From positions 32,783,787 to 32,847,786 of the forward strand of contig CM067349.1 of NCBI GenBank assembly GCA_034190875.2: a stretch of DNA of 64,000 nucleotides. The letters are read 5' to 3'. The notes beneath the pieces are model-generated. The model was not told the DNA's origin. It saw nothing but the letters and a program-made list of their open reading frames with translations, and did not search any database. The position numbers were made by a program, and so were the translations under genes. Position 1 is the first letter of the stretch; every line of letters begins with the position of its first letter. Shown here piece by piece: positions 22,956 to 32,660 of the stretch. Origin of the DNA: Urechis unicinctus (taxonomy: Eukaryota > Annelida > Polychaeta > Xenopneusta > Urechidae).

Positions 22956-23105
22956 TACACATATGAGTCAAGAGAAACCAAACCCTTAACTGGTGGGTCA
23001 GCAGTGGTAGAGAAGGCCCTGTGATAGCAGACCATTATCTCCTGTCCATAGTCTAATTTACTGTGTGGTTGACCCAGTTATTATCCTCTTCGCGTAATAC
23101 ATGTA

Positions 23106-23152
23106 GTAGTATAGGTAATGGCGGAGCTGGCGCACCGCCTTACCTATACTAC
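23106..23152. repeat. Left terminal hairpin of Polinton-2
   Basis: The arms 'gtagtataggtaa' (23106-23118) and 'ttacctatactac' (23140-23152) are perfect reverse complements. They continue inward with 'ggcgg'/'ccgcc', leaving a 10-base loop. The end of the element is therefore a self-complementary hairpin as well as part of the terminal inverted repeat. Compared with the right end, the second arm lies in an extra ~34-base stretch. Confidence 0.8.
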
Positions 23153-23179
23153 GTAGTCCCCTATTGGGGACCAGCCACC

Positions 23180-26100
23180 CGGGCGAATTGGGTTTCGGTT
23201 TCTGGTGGTAGCGGGGTGGGGACTTCGTTGAGAGCCACGGCCAAGCCCCTCCCTTCTACCCACGAACGAAGGTTACCATCGCTTGAAAAACAAAACGTCT
23301 TCGATCGCAAGTACAAGGAGATATATACAAGGCTGACGGGTAAAGTGGTGGGCAAGACCCCCATGGCCACGGTCACCCCTCCGGTTCCGAAGCCGCGGCG
23401 GAAGGTAAAACCAGTATCGCGACCACGACCACTTCCAAGGTCATTCTCTCCCAGAAAGAAGAAAGTGGGCTGTAAAGAACTACCTGCGAGGATGGGTGAT
23501 GGATGTTCCTGAGTCCTACTGCCCAGCCGCAGACCTCATGATCTTCCAGAAAGCTGTATGCCTGAAAATCCGCAAAGTTGTGACCAGGGAGCTGGATGAC
23601 CTAGGCGGCCTCAAGTGTCAGTTCGCAATCAAGGTAAGACTCTGCAAGCATGATAAAGAGGGCACCACAGAGTACGTTGAACCAGTCTTGCGAAATAAGC
23701 AGGAGGTGGTTGTAGAACTCGAAGACATCGACACCGCACTGAAGCAATCCAACGTTGAAATTCAGGAGAGGCTGAAGAAGTGGACAAACTAAGGTTCATG
23801 GTGGGTCTTTGAGGCCGTAACAACTATCTGGATCGACATCGCTAAGTATCAACCACTCAAGGGCGGCTCCCACATTGAGCTACCACCATCCCTAGCAAAC
23901 AAGAAAAAAAACGTAAAGAACCAAGACGACTTATGCATACTATGGTCAATAGCAGCAGCCCTCCACCCAGTTGCTAAAGATCCACCGCGGCCCACAAAAT
24001 ATAACCTCCGCGGGTTGCTAGAAAAGCTCGAGGGTGTGGGGGTGGAGTTCCCTACCCCGGTCTCCCATGTTGGAAAAATAGAAAAGCATCTTAACCTAGC
24101 CCTAAACATATTTGGCTGGGATGGGAAAACCACCGTAGTACACTGGATCAGCAAACACCCCGGCACCCTCATTAACCTCATGCTGATCGAGAAAGACGAC
24201 TGGTTTCACTTTACTCACATCAAAGACCTGAACCGCCTACTCTACGACCAGAATAAACATCAGCACCGCAAGTTCTTCTTCGAGCTTTGCCTCTACGGGT
24301 ACACCAACGAGAAACTGCTCCTGGCCCAAAAGCCCGAGTGTGCAGGGGTCGGGCAAACTGCCGTGCGGGTGGATATGCCTGAGGAGGGGTAAAACATTAT
24401 CCTTCCAGAACTGGCAGAAGCAGCTTCTGGCCCCCTATGTCATCTATGCTGACTTTGAGGCGCTCGCAGTGAAGCTTCCAGGGCCAGTGCTCAATCCTGA
24501 AAAGAGTAATACCCAGAACACCCAGGAACACACAGGGGCCGTATTCACCAACCGACTAAAGTCTAAGTTTTGTCTAAAAACGCTGAGCCGTGACTTAGCG
24601 GTATTCACCAACAAACTTAAGTTTGAGTTTTGACTCAAAACGTGCTCAAAGCTGAGACACCTTTGACGGTGACTTAAGTTCTTAATAATGACTTAAATAT
24701 GGCCGACACAGTTAACATCAACATTCCGCTCATTCTGTTTTGTTTGTGATTTTAAGAGTTATTATTTGATTATAGCTCATAATAAAATTAAATGAGAGAT
24801 AAATCGACAAGCTTTTCCATTTACACGTTTAATTTTAGCAATGTTTATACAGTTGGAGGGATGAGACTACGATCTGTCTGTGAAGCGAGATATTTCGCTC
24901 GTGACCATATTTTGCCAGACACTGCCAAGATGACAGCAAACACATGTCCTCGGGTCGATGATGTTTATGTGGCGTTTGTGTCACATGCAAAGTATAACGT
25001 CTGCTAAATATCAGAGGAAAATAGTCGGTCATTCATTCAGAAGGTGGCGATACTGTTTTGTATAAAAAAAGCTTTGCCTGTTACAACGATGAAATCTCAT
25101 TATGATGATTTATAACCCGGCCATCATAAAGAATCGAGGCCGAGAGGCGATATGTTAAACGTCAGCTGCACTGAAATGTAAGTCATAAATTGTATCGACA
25201 AATTATATTTAATCTCTCTTTTGCGGAATGAGGGAACATGATTTGGTTTAAATGTCGTGCTGACAATTATTTAAAATACTCCAGTCTACATTGCGTTTAC
25301 ATTGGATAGATTTTGACAGTAGTCTAGCAGTGAGAACTGAAATACTTCATCCATATTAGCCCAAAAGACCAAGGTAGGGTTCTATTTATCACCTTGTCGG
25401 TCCAACAGTACAACCAAATAATATTGTCGATGCATTCGATCAACCCAGAACTCACCACTTTTGTCACGAAATATGCATGCAGCACTACCCGTACTTGGTT
25501 CGAAAGAGCTAATCCATATTGAATATATATAGTTCCGAACAGAATTCCGGACTCAACGGCGTTAGTGAATACCAACTTAGCAACGGCTCAGCTGAGTCAT
25601 GATAACGGCGACTCAGCGTTGAGTCGTGACTTAAGCTCAGCGTGGTTGGTGAATACGGGCCCAGGGCTGTGGGTACGGCTAGATAGTGGTCAGGTGCGAT
25701 GGAAATACCTCGCCCCCAGTAGTCTACAGGGGAAGAGACACTGTGGAGAAGTTCCTCAAGGCCTTACAGCAGGAGAAGAAATTGATCAAAGCAGTTCTCT
25801 GCAATCCAGTTCCCATGTGGATGACCAGGGAGGACCAAAGAGTCCACAAGACCGCAACCCAATGCCACGTCTGCAGCAAACCACTCGGAACCGACCGGGT
25901 TCGTGACCACTGCCACATAACCGGCAAGTACAGAGGGCCAGCACACAACGCCTGAAACCTAAAGCTAAGGCTGAGCCCCAAGACAGCCCCCATCCCCGTG
26001 GTCTTCCACAACCTGAGGGGCTATGACTCCCATCTCCTAATGCAGGGCATAAGCAAGGTAGAGGGGGACATCAGCTGTATACCCAACAATATGGAGAAGT

Positions 26101-26906
26101 ATATATCCCTATCCTTCGAAGAGCTCCGCTTCATAGACAGAGCACAGTTCCTCCTGGCCTCCCTCGACAAGCTGGTCTCAGCCAACTACCCAGACGCGTT
26201 CACCGTGACGGCAGAGTATGAACCAGACCAGACAAAGCGAGGGTTACTACTGCGCAAGGGAGTCTTCCCCTATCAGTTCATGGATAGCTGGGATAAGTTT
26301 GATTCTCCCCTCCCGCCCATCCAAGACTTCTACAGCAAGCTCTCCGAGCAGGGCACATCAGCCACAGACTACGCCCACGCGCAAAAGGTCTGGAGCACGT
26401 TCGGTTTCAAGAACATGGGCAACTACCACGACCTCTACCTCCGGACAGACATCCTCCTCCTAGCCGACGTGTTTGAAACATTCCGGAAGACCAGCCTAAA
26501 TCAGTACGGTCTGGACCCGGCCCACTACTACACCAGCCCAGGCCTCTCTTGGGACGCTATACTCAAGAGCACAGGGGTAAAGCTAGAACTCCTAACCTTC
26601 TACGACAAGCACCTCTTCATCGAGAAGGGTCTGCAGGGATTTATAAGTATCTCGCGGCACCTCGCAAAGGCGAACAATCCATACGTAGGAGACTTCAACC
26701 AGGACAAGCCCATGAACTATATCCAGTACCTCAACACCAACAACCTCTATGGATGGGCAATGAGCCAGGCCCTACCCACCTCGAACATTGAGTGGGTGGA
26801 CCGGCCTCCAGAATAGTCCGCATCCACCCTGATGACACCGAGACTGGGTACATCCTTGAGGTCGACCTGGAATATCCAGCTGAGCTTCACGACGACCACA
26901 ACGACT
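23180..26906 (+). pseudogene. Protein-primed DNA polymerase B of Polinton-2 (truncated pseudogene)
   Basis: Plus-strand translation in several frames gives a basic N-terminal region (23.2-23.48 kb, many Lys/Arg/Pro), the N-terminal domain (23.49-24.39 kb), exo I 'YADFEA' (24.45 kb), a Cys/His segment 'CHVCSKPLGTDRVRDHCH' (25.87-25.92 kb), exo II 'HNLRGYDSHLLM' (26.01 kb), an exo III-like 'YHDLYLRTDILLLADVF' and a motif A region (26.74 kb). A 272-codon open frame covers 25998-26816. Motif A reads 'LNTNNLYG' where Polinton-1 has 'LDANNLYG', so the metal-binding Asp is Asn. Stops, frameshifts and a 1.1-kb insertion (24538-25661) break the gene. It ends near 26906, so motifs B and C are absent. 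Confidence 0.9.
24538..25661. mobile_element. Non-autonomous DNA transposon with GCCGTATTCACCAA ends, inside PolB
   Basis: Left end 'gccgtattcaccaac'; the right end is the reverse complement of 'ggcccgtattcaccaac'. Flanking 'caggg' occurs on both sides (24533-24537 and 25662-25666), a possible 5-bp target duplication. Subterminal regions carry 'acttaagt' and 'gactcaa' type inverted motifs, and the 'gtattcaccaac' motif recurs at about 24601. The interior has no transposase-like ORF. The insertion splits the exonuclease region of PolB. Confidence 0.75.
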
Positions 26907-27102
26907 AACCCCCGACTAAACCACAATCTATACACAGCCCTAGGTTATTTGTTATGCCCTTCTGACACTCTGCACAAAGCCGATTTAAGATCCCCTGTTT
27001 AATCTTAAACCTGTGCATTGCACAGAAGTCAAACTTACAGGGCCTGTCACAAGGTTCTCTCCTCCCGAGTAATATCCAGGGGCCACTTTCGAGTTGCTTC
27101 CA
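26905..27102 (-). CDS. Small Cys-rich (zinc-ribbon-like) Polinton ORF
   Basis: A minus-strand frame of about 65 codons ends with TAG at 26905. It contains 'CDRPCKFDFCAMH' followed by 'LCAECQKG' and 'LCIDCGL', that is three CxxC/CxxxC-type pairs plus a His. This is a plausible one- or two-zinc ribbon. No ATG is obvious at the left edge (a TAA precedes at 27103-27105), so the start is uncertain or lost. It is tail to tail with PolB and directly downstream of the integrase. Function unknown; nucleic-acid binding is a guess from the Cys pattern. Confidence 0.5.
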   Translation of the reverse strand, partial: WKQLESGPWILLGRREPCDRPCKFDFCAMHRFKIKQGILNRLCAECQKGITNNLGLCIDCGLVGG

Positions 27103-27124
27103 TTACTACCTATCTGTCTTTTGT

Positions 27125-28110
27125 CTAATTGGTAATACCGTCTGGTGTCAGCTGGGTATCGGACGGCACCACAAGCAGCTCCTCCTTTACAAAGCCACGG
27201 AGTGGTCCATCCAACAAATAGTATAGTACAGGTTCACCAGATTTAATGACAGAGCGTCCAATCCGGTAAACATTGAGTGAACACACACGGTCAGTGACCC
27301 GCCGCCGGTGGTCTTGCTCGACCTCACCAGGCTGGTAGAGGTAGCGAACACCAACATCAGAGGGAAGTTTTTGCTCTGTGACCCCCAGCAGGTGCCCTGG
27401 TACGACTGAAGAGGGCTTTTGTGCAACTCGTTTTGCCTTTATAGCATCTTTAGGTTTTTTTCCAGTCAAGCTGGTCACCTCATTATTTATTGCAGAGACT
27501 ACAGCCTTCAGTCGAGAAACCCACTCAGTCGATCGTTTTCCAGTATCCTTTAACTCTACGGGATACAGGTGTCCAAAGAGTCGTTCAGCAAGTGTTCTGT
27601 TAAAGCGCTGTACTATAACCTGGTCTCGATGGATATTCACACGGCCGCGCCTGACTGATACTCCATATTTTTCTAGCAGCTGATTAACTGCTCCCATAAA
27701 CTCCCGTCCGGGGTCCACCTGAAGTAGTTTAGGCCACCCTAGCGGCCCTCGCTTGTATATCCTTTCGAGCGCACCTGCGACCTGTTTAGCCTCCTTTGTA
27801 GCCAATGCCTCGGCCGCCTTGTAGTGCGAGGCCACATCCACCACTGTGAGGGCGTTCTTGTAAGTCCGACACTTCACAACGTCATGAGGAAGAAATAAGA
27901 GATCGGCTTGGTGAACCTCATTAGGGACAGGGACATCAAACTTCGGCCTGGGAACGTGTTTTGGCACTGGCAGGTAAATTTGCCATATAGCTTGCTTTGT
28001 TAGCCACCCACTGGCAACCTCCTCAGAAAACCTCGCTTATGTTGCAAGCTTCTTGATAGCTGAAATGCCTTTCCAGTAGCCATTACCACTATAGTAGATC
28101 GTTTACATGC
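27125..28110 (-). pseudogene. Retroviral-type (DDE) integrase of Polinton-2, inactivated
   Basis: The main open frame (27967-27125, 280 codons) holds the catalytic core: first Asp in 'HQADLLFLP', second Asp in 'LQVDPGREF', and the third acidic position in 'VIVQRFNRTLAERLF'. There the residue is Gln (codon CAG) where the family has Glu, so the DDE triad is incomplete. The N-terminal part ('YYSGNGYWKGISAIKKLA', 'EEVASGWLTKQAIWQIYLP') is in the same frame upstream, separated by an in-frame TAA at 28037-28039. The protein would cut and join the element ends into host DNA. A chromodomain-like or SH3-like C-terminal region is not clearly visible, although 'RRVTDRVCSLNVYRI' onward is conserved-looking. 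Confidence 0.9.
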
Positions 28111-28151
28111 GACGATTCATACAAAGTAAACGCTCGAGTCTCCAAAATGAC

Positions 28152-28764
28152 CTACTTAGCAAGCCTGTATGCAACCAGCCCAGTCGCAGCCATACCCAGT
28201 ATAATGAACGCCACCTCACGCTCTTTTTGACCATCTGAGAGCTCGTAGAATTCTGAAAGCTTTGGCTCAGAGTCCAGCTTGTCGATGGATTTACCCGTCA
28301 AGATGTGGTACTCACGCATAGCCTCGTCCACATCCCAAAAAATATGCTTGGCATGTCCCTGGCGGCGGAGTTGCTCATTGATGAAGTCTAAACGCTCAGT
28401 TTGCTTCTTGGCCCATGCTGCCTGAGCAGATTGAAGCTGCTTGATTGCCATATAATGGCAATCGAGCAGCTTGGCTGCTTCGTAATTTAGAGAATGCAAG
28501 GGCGTTAACAAGAGCGCCTCCAACAAGCAGTGCAATCGTGGCCAATATGGTAAGATTCCTTGTTTAATTAGCATATTCTTTGTGGCCATAGCTAGTGATA
28601 CATCGGCAACAGCCATAGCCAGATCGCGTGGGGTGAAAACGTGGCGCCCCACCACCCAGAGCCATCTTAGCAAGCTTGGCATAACCTATTGATATACCGG
28701 AAACAACTGCACCGTGGTACAGCACGTTGACGAGCATTTTTCCATCAGTAATTGGTGTTGTCAT
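28152..28764 (-). pseudogene. Polinton membrane protein with several hydrophobic segments, frameshifted
   Basis: It starts at ATG 28764 ('MTTPITDGKMLVNVLYHG') and is open to about 28630. Coding then moves to another frame ('TPRDLAMAVADVSLAMATKN'), again near 28560 ('LTILATIALLVGGALVNALAF', a clear membrane segment), and back to the frame ending at 28152 (a long helix, then 'REVAFIILGMAATGLVAY', a C-terminal membrane segment). So about 200 codons are spread over three frames. Its ATG lies two bases from the stop of the preceding small gene, typical of compact viral-type operons. Function unknown. Confidence 0.6.
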
Positions 28765-28765
28765 C

Positions 28766-28984
28766 TTATTCCATATAAAACGGATCCTTTAAATGAGCGT
28801 CCGGAGGTGCTGACTTTGCTGGCTTTCCCCTGGGTACAACCTGTTTAGGGTGTGAGGCTACCACTCTCTGCCTGTAGCAATACAATGCTGGTCCAAACAC
28901 CCCCACTCCGCCGACAAACAAAGGTGATGTCGCCCATGCTGGCCAAGACTGAGTCGAACCCATCTGCCCTGCGGCAGACCCCAC
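28766..28984 (-). CDS. Small single-pass membrane protein of Polinton-2
   Basis: An open frame of 72 codons. A hydrophobic stretch (about residues 16-36, 'WATSPLFVGGVGVFGPALY') is followed by a basic, Pro/Ala-rich tail ending 'LKDPFYME'. It is tightly packed against the next gene (28764). It lies in the same block and orientation as the integrase and the larger membrane protein. Not recognised beyond being Polinton-associated. Confidence 0.5.
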   Translation of the reverse strand: MGSAAGQMGSTQSWPAWATSPLFVGGVGVFGPALYCYRQRVVASHPKQVVPRGKPAKSAPPDAHLKDPFYME

Positions 28985-29023
28985 TTCACCGCCCCGGTCA
29001 AACTGGGGGGCCCGATTTTCAGA

Positions 29024-29359
29024 CTATAGGACGGACTTAGCCCCCCGCAGCTCTCTCAGAAGTCTATTTTGATTAGCTTTTCGAGCCGCAGCGCCCTTTT
29101 GGCATGCCTCAACCTTTTTAGCGTCTTTTGTAGGTTTCTCCTTTGGTGCATGTTGATCAGGAAATTTTGCTGTGAATGTACCGCCATTGTGAACGACTTG
29201 AATTGTTTGTCGGGTTAGTTTATCTCCCACCAAAATGGCTGGATACACCCCGCCCGTTTTATATGTAGCTTTTCTATTGAAACTAAAGGCTTGTTTATTC
29301 ATAGTGCTATGTATCACACTCTGTCTAATGTTCAAAGCGGCGAGGCTGTGTCCCTGCAA
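29024..29359 (-). CDS. Small basic Polinton protein
   Basis: A 111-codon open frame, with homology beginning at about 'LNIRQSVIHS'. The C-terminal half is Lys/Ala/Arg-rich ('KEKPTKDAKKVEACQKGAAA'), as expected of a nucleic-acid-binding or core-type protein; this is inference. A truncated homologue lies at 15203-15442. The 5' region overlaps the start of the divergent plus-strand capsid-associated gene, so the true start could be the Met of 'MNKQAF' or upstream. Confidence 0.5.
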   Translation of the reverse strand: MQGHSLAALNIRQSVIHSTMNKQAFSFNRKATYKTGGVYPAILVGDKLTRQTIQVVHNGGTFTAKFPDQHAPKEKPTKDAKKVEACQKGAAARKANQNRLLRELRGAKSVL

Positions 29360-29937
29360 AATGCTATTGACAATAGTGCAGGTGATCTTTGCGTAGGTCT
29401 TAGGTCAATCACGTAAACTGTAGGTTGGTATAACACTGAATCATATGTGTCCATTAGAACGGGGCAAATTTCTACGGGAAAAGAAGAAGGTGTCGTTTTG
29501 CCCCCTGGCCTCTGGAACTTCTGCAGGATGTATTTACAGCTCTAGGCCTTACTTTAGCGAATAATGCTCGTGATGGGACTATCGCCCTCTCAATTCCTGA
29601 TGATTGGGCTATACAATGTGGCGACGGTGTGTTAAAAATGTTGGGTCTTGATAAGCCAACTCTGGTTGGAGGATGGATTCCTTCAGGTCGTTACGATGCC
29701 CCCTGGCCCGTCAACTTTAGCGTCTTTAACCCACTTTATGTCCACTACGCTTCTTGAAGGCTATGAGGGCTCTTTTGGTGATATTATTACCACAAACATC
29801 GCTAATCCTGTGTCAAAACGTGTTACTGTCGGAGCTGTGAATGAGTTAAAGGTTCAGATAAGGGATAATAAGGGACGTCTATTGAACAATCACGACCTTC
29901 CTATTGGTGTTGTTCTTCAATTTACAAGATGTCTATA
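29335..29937 (+). pseudogene. Polinton capsid-associated protein (minor capsid/penton-type candidate)
   Basis: One frame carries 'SGEAVSLQNAIDNSAGDLC', interrupted by a TAA, then 'YNTESYVSIRTGQISTGKEE' and 'LPPGLWNF'. Other frames carry 'FTALGLTLANNARDGT', 'SIPDDWAIQCGDG', 'GGWIPSGRYDAPWPVNFSV', 'IANPVSKRVTVGAVNELKV' and a final 'LPIGVVLQF'. The last 96 codons (29648-29937) are open. The stop overlaps the ATG of the next gene (29929). The homologue in Polinton-1 is split by an insertion. The capsid role is inferred from family context. Confidence 0.55.
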
Positions 29938-30240
29938 AAAGCAAGTATTTATGGACCAAGGCAAAAAACGGCACACTCTAGTGATACTATGACTGGAGAC
30001 CTTGAAATGAGAGAGAATAAAATCGTTCAGTTGGGAGACCCAATATCGCCTAACGATGCTGTTAATAAAAAGTATGCTGATGCACTACACAAACGGCAAC
30101 GCAGGACCTCAGCCAACACGTAAACTCGCAAACGAAACACCTCATTACTATTTGGGCAGAAGCAAGTGGCGCCCTTCGCATAGGATATAAGTGGTCATTT
30201 GGTGATGGGGTCGAGACTCACTAGACTTAAGCTGTGGATA
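29929..30240 (+). pseudogene. Fibre-like Polinton protein, frameshifted
   Basis: ATG 29929 begins 'MSIKASIYGPRQK'. It is followed by 'SDTMTGDLEMRENKIVQLGD' and 'DAVNKKYADALHK', a pattern seen in phage-type fibre proteins. The frame shifts near 30100, and 'LITIWAEASGAL' and 'YKWSFGDGVE' continue in another frame until stops at about 30225. The ATG overlaps the end of the preceding gene by about nine bases. An attachment or fibre role is inferred. Confidence 0.55.
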
Positions 30241-30269
30241 TACCATGTTATCTAATGTTAAGATCATTC

Positions 30270-30715
30270 GTATGGAGAGATCACCCTCAAGAAACAATAT
30301 CTTGAGAAAGAAATTGAAAAATACGGTGCAATATATAGGTGTGCAGTAAACTCAGTGGACGCTGTAGACACTGTTTTAGTTGCTGATGGAACGTGTCTTG
30401 GCGCAAGCGATGCAGGTGTAATGTCTACAGTAGTTGCCATTCCTATTGCCACAGTGTTGGGTGCCACTGGGGTCGCTTGTGGGCTACTTGTAATGCTGGA
30501 AAATTCATCAGTCGGCGGCTGACCATCAAGGTGAAAAAAGCATGACCAGATCCGCATTCTCGCTCAGAGCAAATTGAATACCATTGCTGACATTTTATCG
30601 GCGGCGCTTGAAGATGGGTATATCTCAGATGATGAGTTTAAGCTCTTTCGGGGAGCTTACAAAATATAGCCAAATGAAGGGCGAAATTAAGGATAAATGT
30701 TTGAAAGCGGCAGAA
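30270..30715 (+). pseudogene. Small membrane protein of Polinton-2
   Basis: The plus-strand frame contains 'EKQYLEKEIEKYGAIY', then Ala/Gly/Val-rich hydrophobic stretches ('GVMSTVVAIPIATVLGATGV'). After a frame break it continues 'HDQIRILAQSKLNTIADILS' and 'ALEDGYISDDEFKLF'. Homologous to 19925-20283. The C-terminal helical part is fuller here than in Polinton-1. Function unknown. Confidence 0.5.
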
Positions 30716-31700
30716 TCACCCCCTAGACCTGCTAAGGTATGACCCCGACTGTTCATTTAAAGAGTGGGGGTTGCTGGGTATAATGGAGGCGGCGATAAAA
30801 TCTTTCTGCAACGATCATACATAGTCTGCGTCCCAGACTCCAGGGTTTCCGCTACGCTTTTCGCCCTAGAGTCTAGGACAAGACAAGGTCTTAAATTGGC
30901 GCGTCCGAATATTCATTAGACACGTTCGTTAATCTTCGTGACCAATCAACGCAAAGGTTGTGACCCGGATTGACCTTAGTTGCGCGTGTCTGGCTCATGA
31001 AACTGGCTTGTGATACGCACCCTCGGTTTTATGTGACGTCATGTACATTGTTGTGGTCTGCGTCCAATGAGAACACATTGAATGTCTTCTGGAATTATGG
31101 GGCGTCTCAAAAGTTCAAATTGGCAACACAACAAGCGTTTTAATCGCTTAGCTACACGACAGTATGTTTAAGTAAAAGTCAGTTAAAAAGAAACAGTTGT
31201 GTGTCTGCTTCTCTCGCCGACTGTGTGATTAACGGTGCCACTCATCGTGAAACAACAAATCGGGGTGGTGTAGAATGTGTGCCCGGCTCATAAAAATCAC
31301 TCGTCCGGTTGGACAAGTTGACAAGTCACTTGTCCGACATGACAAATCACTTGTCCCGGCAAGCGGACAACCATAGGTGTCGAACCCTGACCCATTCCAA
31401 GCATTGCATGAGAGCAGTAGCTAACAACGTGTAGCAAAATGTTTCCCCGTCCCAGCAGCCACATTCACAAAACAGGCACGACCCATCAAGCAGCAGAGCA
31501 AACAAGTCTTTCAAAAAGCGTACAAAAACAAATATGTCGCCGAATCTTCGGAAAAGTAGAACTGACCAATGAGTGACAACTACTCAAAAGTAGCATCCCA
31601 AACATGCTCGTACACGGACGCTATCGTGCCCAGATGGCAAAGACTATTGAATATCAGTAACATGTAAACAGCGCCCGCAGCCATCAGGCTAGGGGACCTT
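30716..31700 (+). other. Polinton-2 interior without a recognisable gene
   Basis: Between the membrane-protein remnant and the nuclease frame I see no open frame with a recognisable domain. Short palindromic motifs such as 'cacttgtccg...ggacaag' (31300-31370) are present. Decayed coding sequence cannot be excluded. Confidence 0.4.
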
Positions 31701-31702
31701 GA

Positions 31703-32647
31703 CTAGATCATACCCGAGTCAAACAAAATACGGACCAGTGGGAGACCACGAGGAAGGGCTGCGTTGGAGGAAGTGACTACTCCGCCATCATATGGCAAAA
31801 CTACTTCAGCAGCTATAGCAAGAAGATGGCTGAAAAAACTAGCAACGAGGGTATTAACTTTAGCGCGCCCTGCCTCTGGGGTCAGACGTTTGAGGAGGTT
31901 GCAATTGCGGTATTGGAGGTGTACGACACCAAGGTCTACGGAAACAATATCTATATTCAGGGCGGCGCAACGGCCTACTCTCTGGGTGGCTTTTGTGTGC
32001 TCCCGATCTGGCGGGCAAGCTCACAGGGGGTGACCGGTGGGTTGACCGGGGGTGGGGTGGACGTCGTCTGTCGGGGGCATCCTTAGGAGGTTGTGATGCT
32101 CGAGATAAAGTGCCCCTACACTCGGAGTCTTGGGAGGGTGATTCCGTACATGTATAAGCCTCAGGTTCTGTTGGGGTTGCACCACAGTCCGGTGGCGACC
32201 ATCGGGGTGTTTGTTGACTGCGTTTTCAGGTTGTGCTCCTTTGAGGACCTGGGGAGGGCTGAGGCATATAACCAGGTGTATCACAAGGATCGGAAGAAGT
32301 ATAAGGAGACGGTGGCTTGGGGGTGGGCGTCGATTGAGGGGCATGAAGACGGTGACTATGGCGCGAACGGGAGGTTTAATAGTTGTCTGGATATGGAACA
32401 GGAGCATCACGGTCCTTGGTTGGGGAGGCCGACTGAGCTTCCAGAGAGGCCGACGGGGGCGTTCTACTGTTTGAAGCTCTTTACGATGAGATTGATAACC
32501 GCTCGCCCCGATCCCGACTTTATCGAGCAGAACGACGGTAAGGTCACCCAGTTTATGGAGGACCTCAACCACGTGAAAAACGGAACCTATACGGGGTCCG
32601 GGGGTGGCGGTCAAAGGATGTTTACGCTTAAAGACCTGTATGGATAG
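31703..32647 (+). pseudogene. YqaJ/lambda-exonuclease-like (PD-(D/E)XK) nuclease, one in-frame stop
   Basis: A single frame runs 315 codons from 31703 to the TAG at about 32645, broken only by TAG at 32084-32086. Features typical of YqaJ-type recombinase nucleases occur in order: 'RKGCVGGSDYSAII' (N-terminal Ser motif), 'WGQTFEEVAIAVLEVY' (glycine/glutamate helix motif), an Asp in 'GGVDVV', then 'MLEIKCPYTR' (the ExK motif) and 'YMYKPQVLLGL'. Such enzymes resect double-stranded DNA ends for annealing-type recombination in phages and some large DNA viruses. The first ATG in frame is at 31826, after the Ser motif, so the true start is upstream or lost. It lies immediately inside the right terminal repeat. 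The assignment is by motif only. Confidence 0.6.
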
Positions 32648-32660
32648 ACCCTGGAGGTTG

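Noticed and set aside
27378..27683. 101-codon plus-strand ORF
   Set aside because: Shadow of the integrase on the opposite strand.
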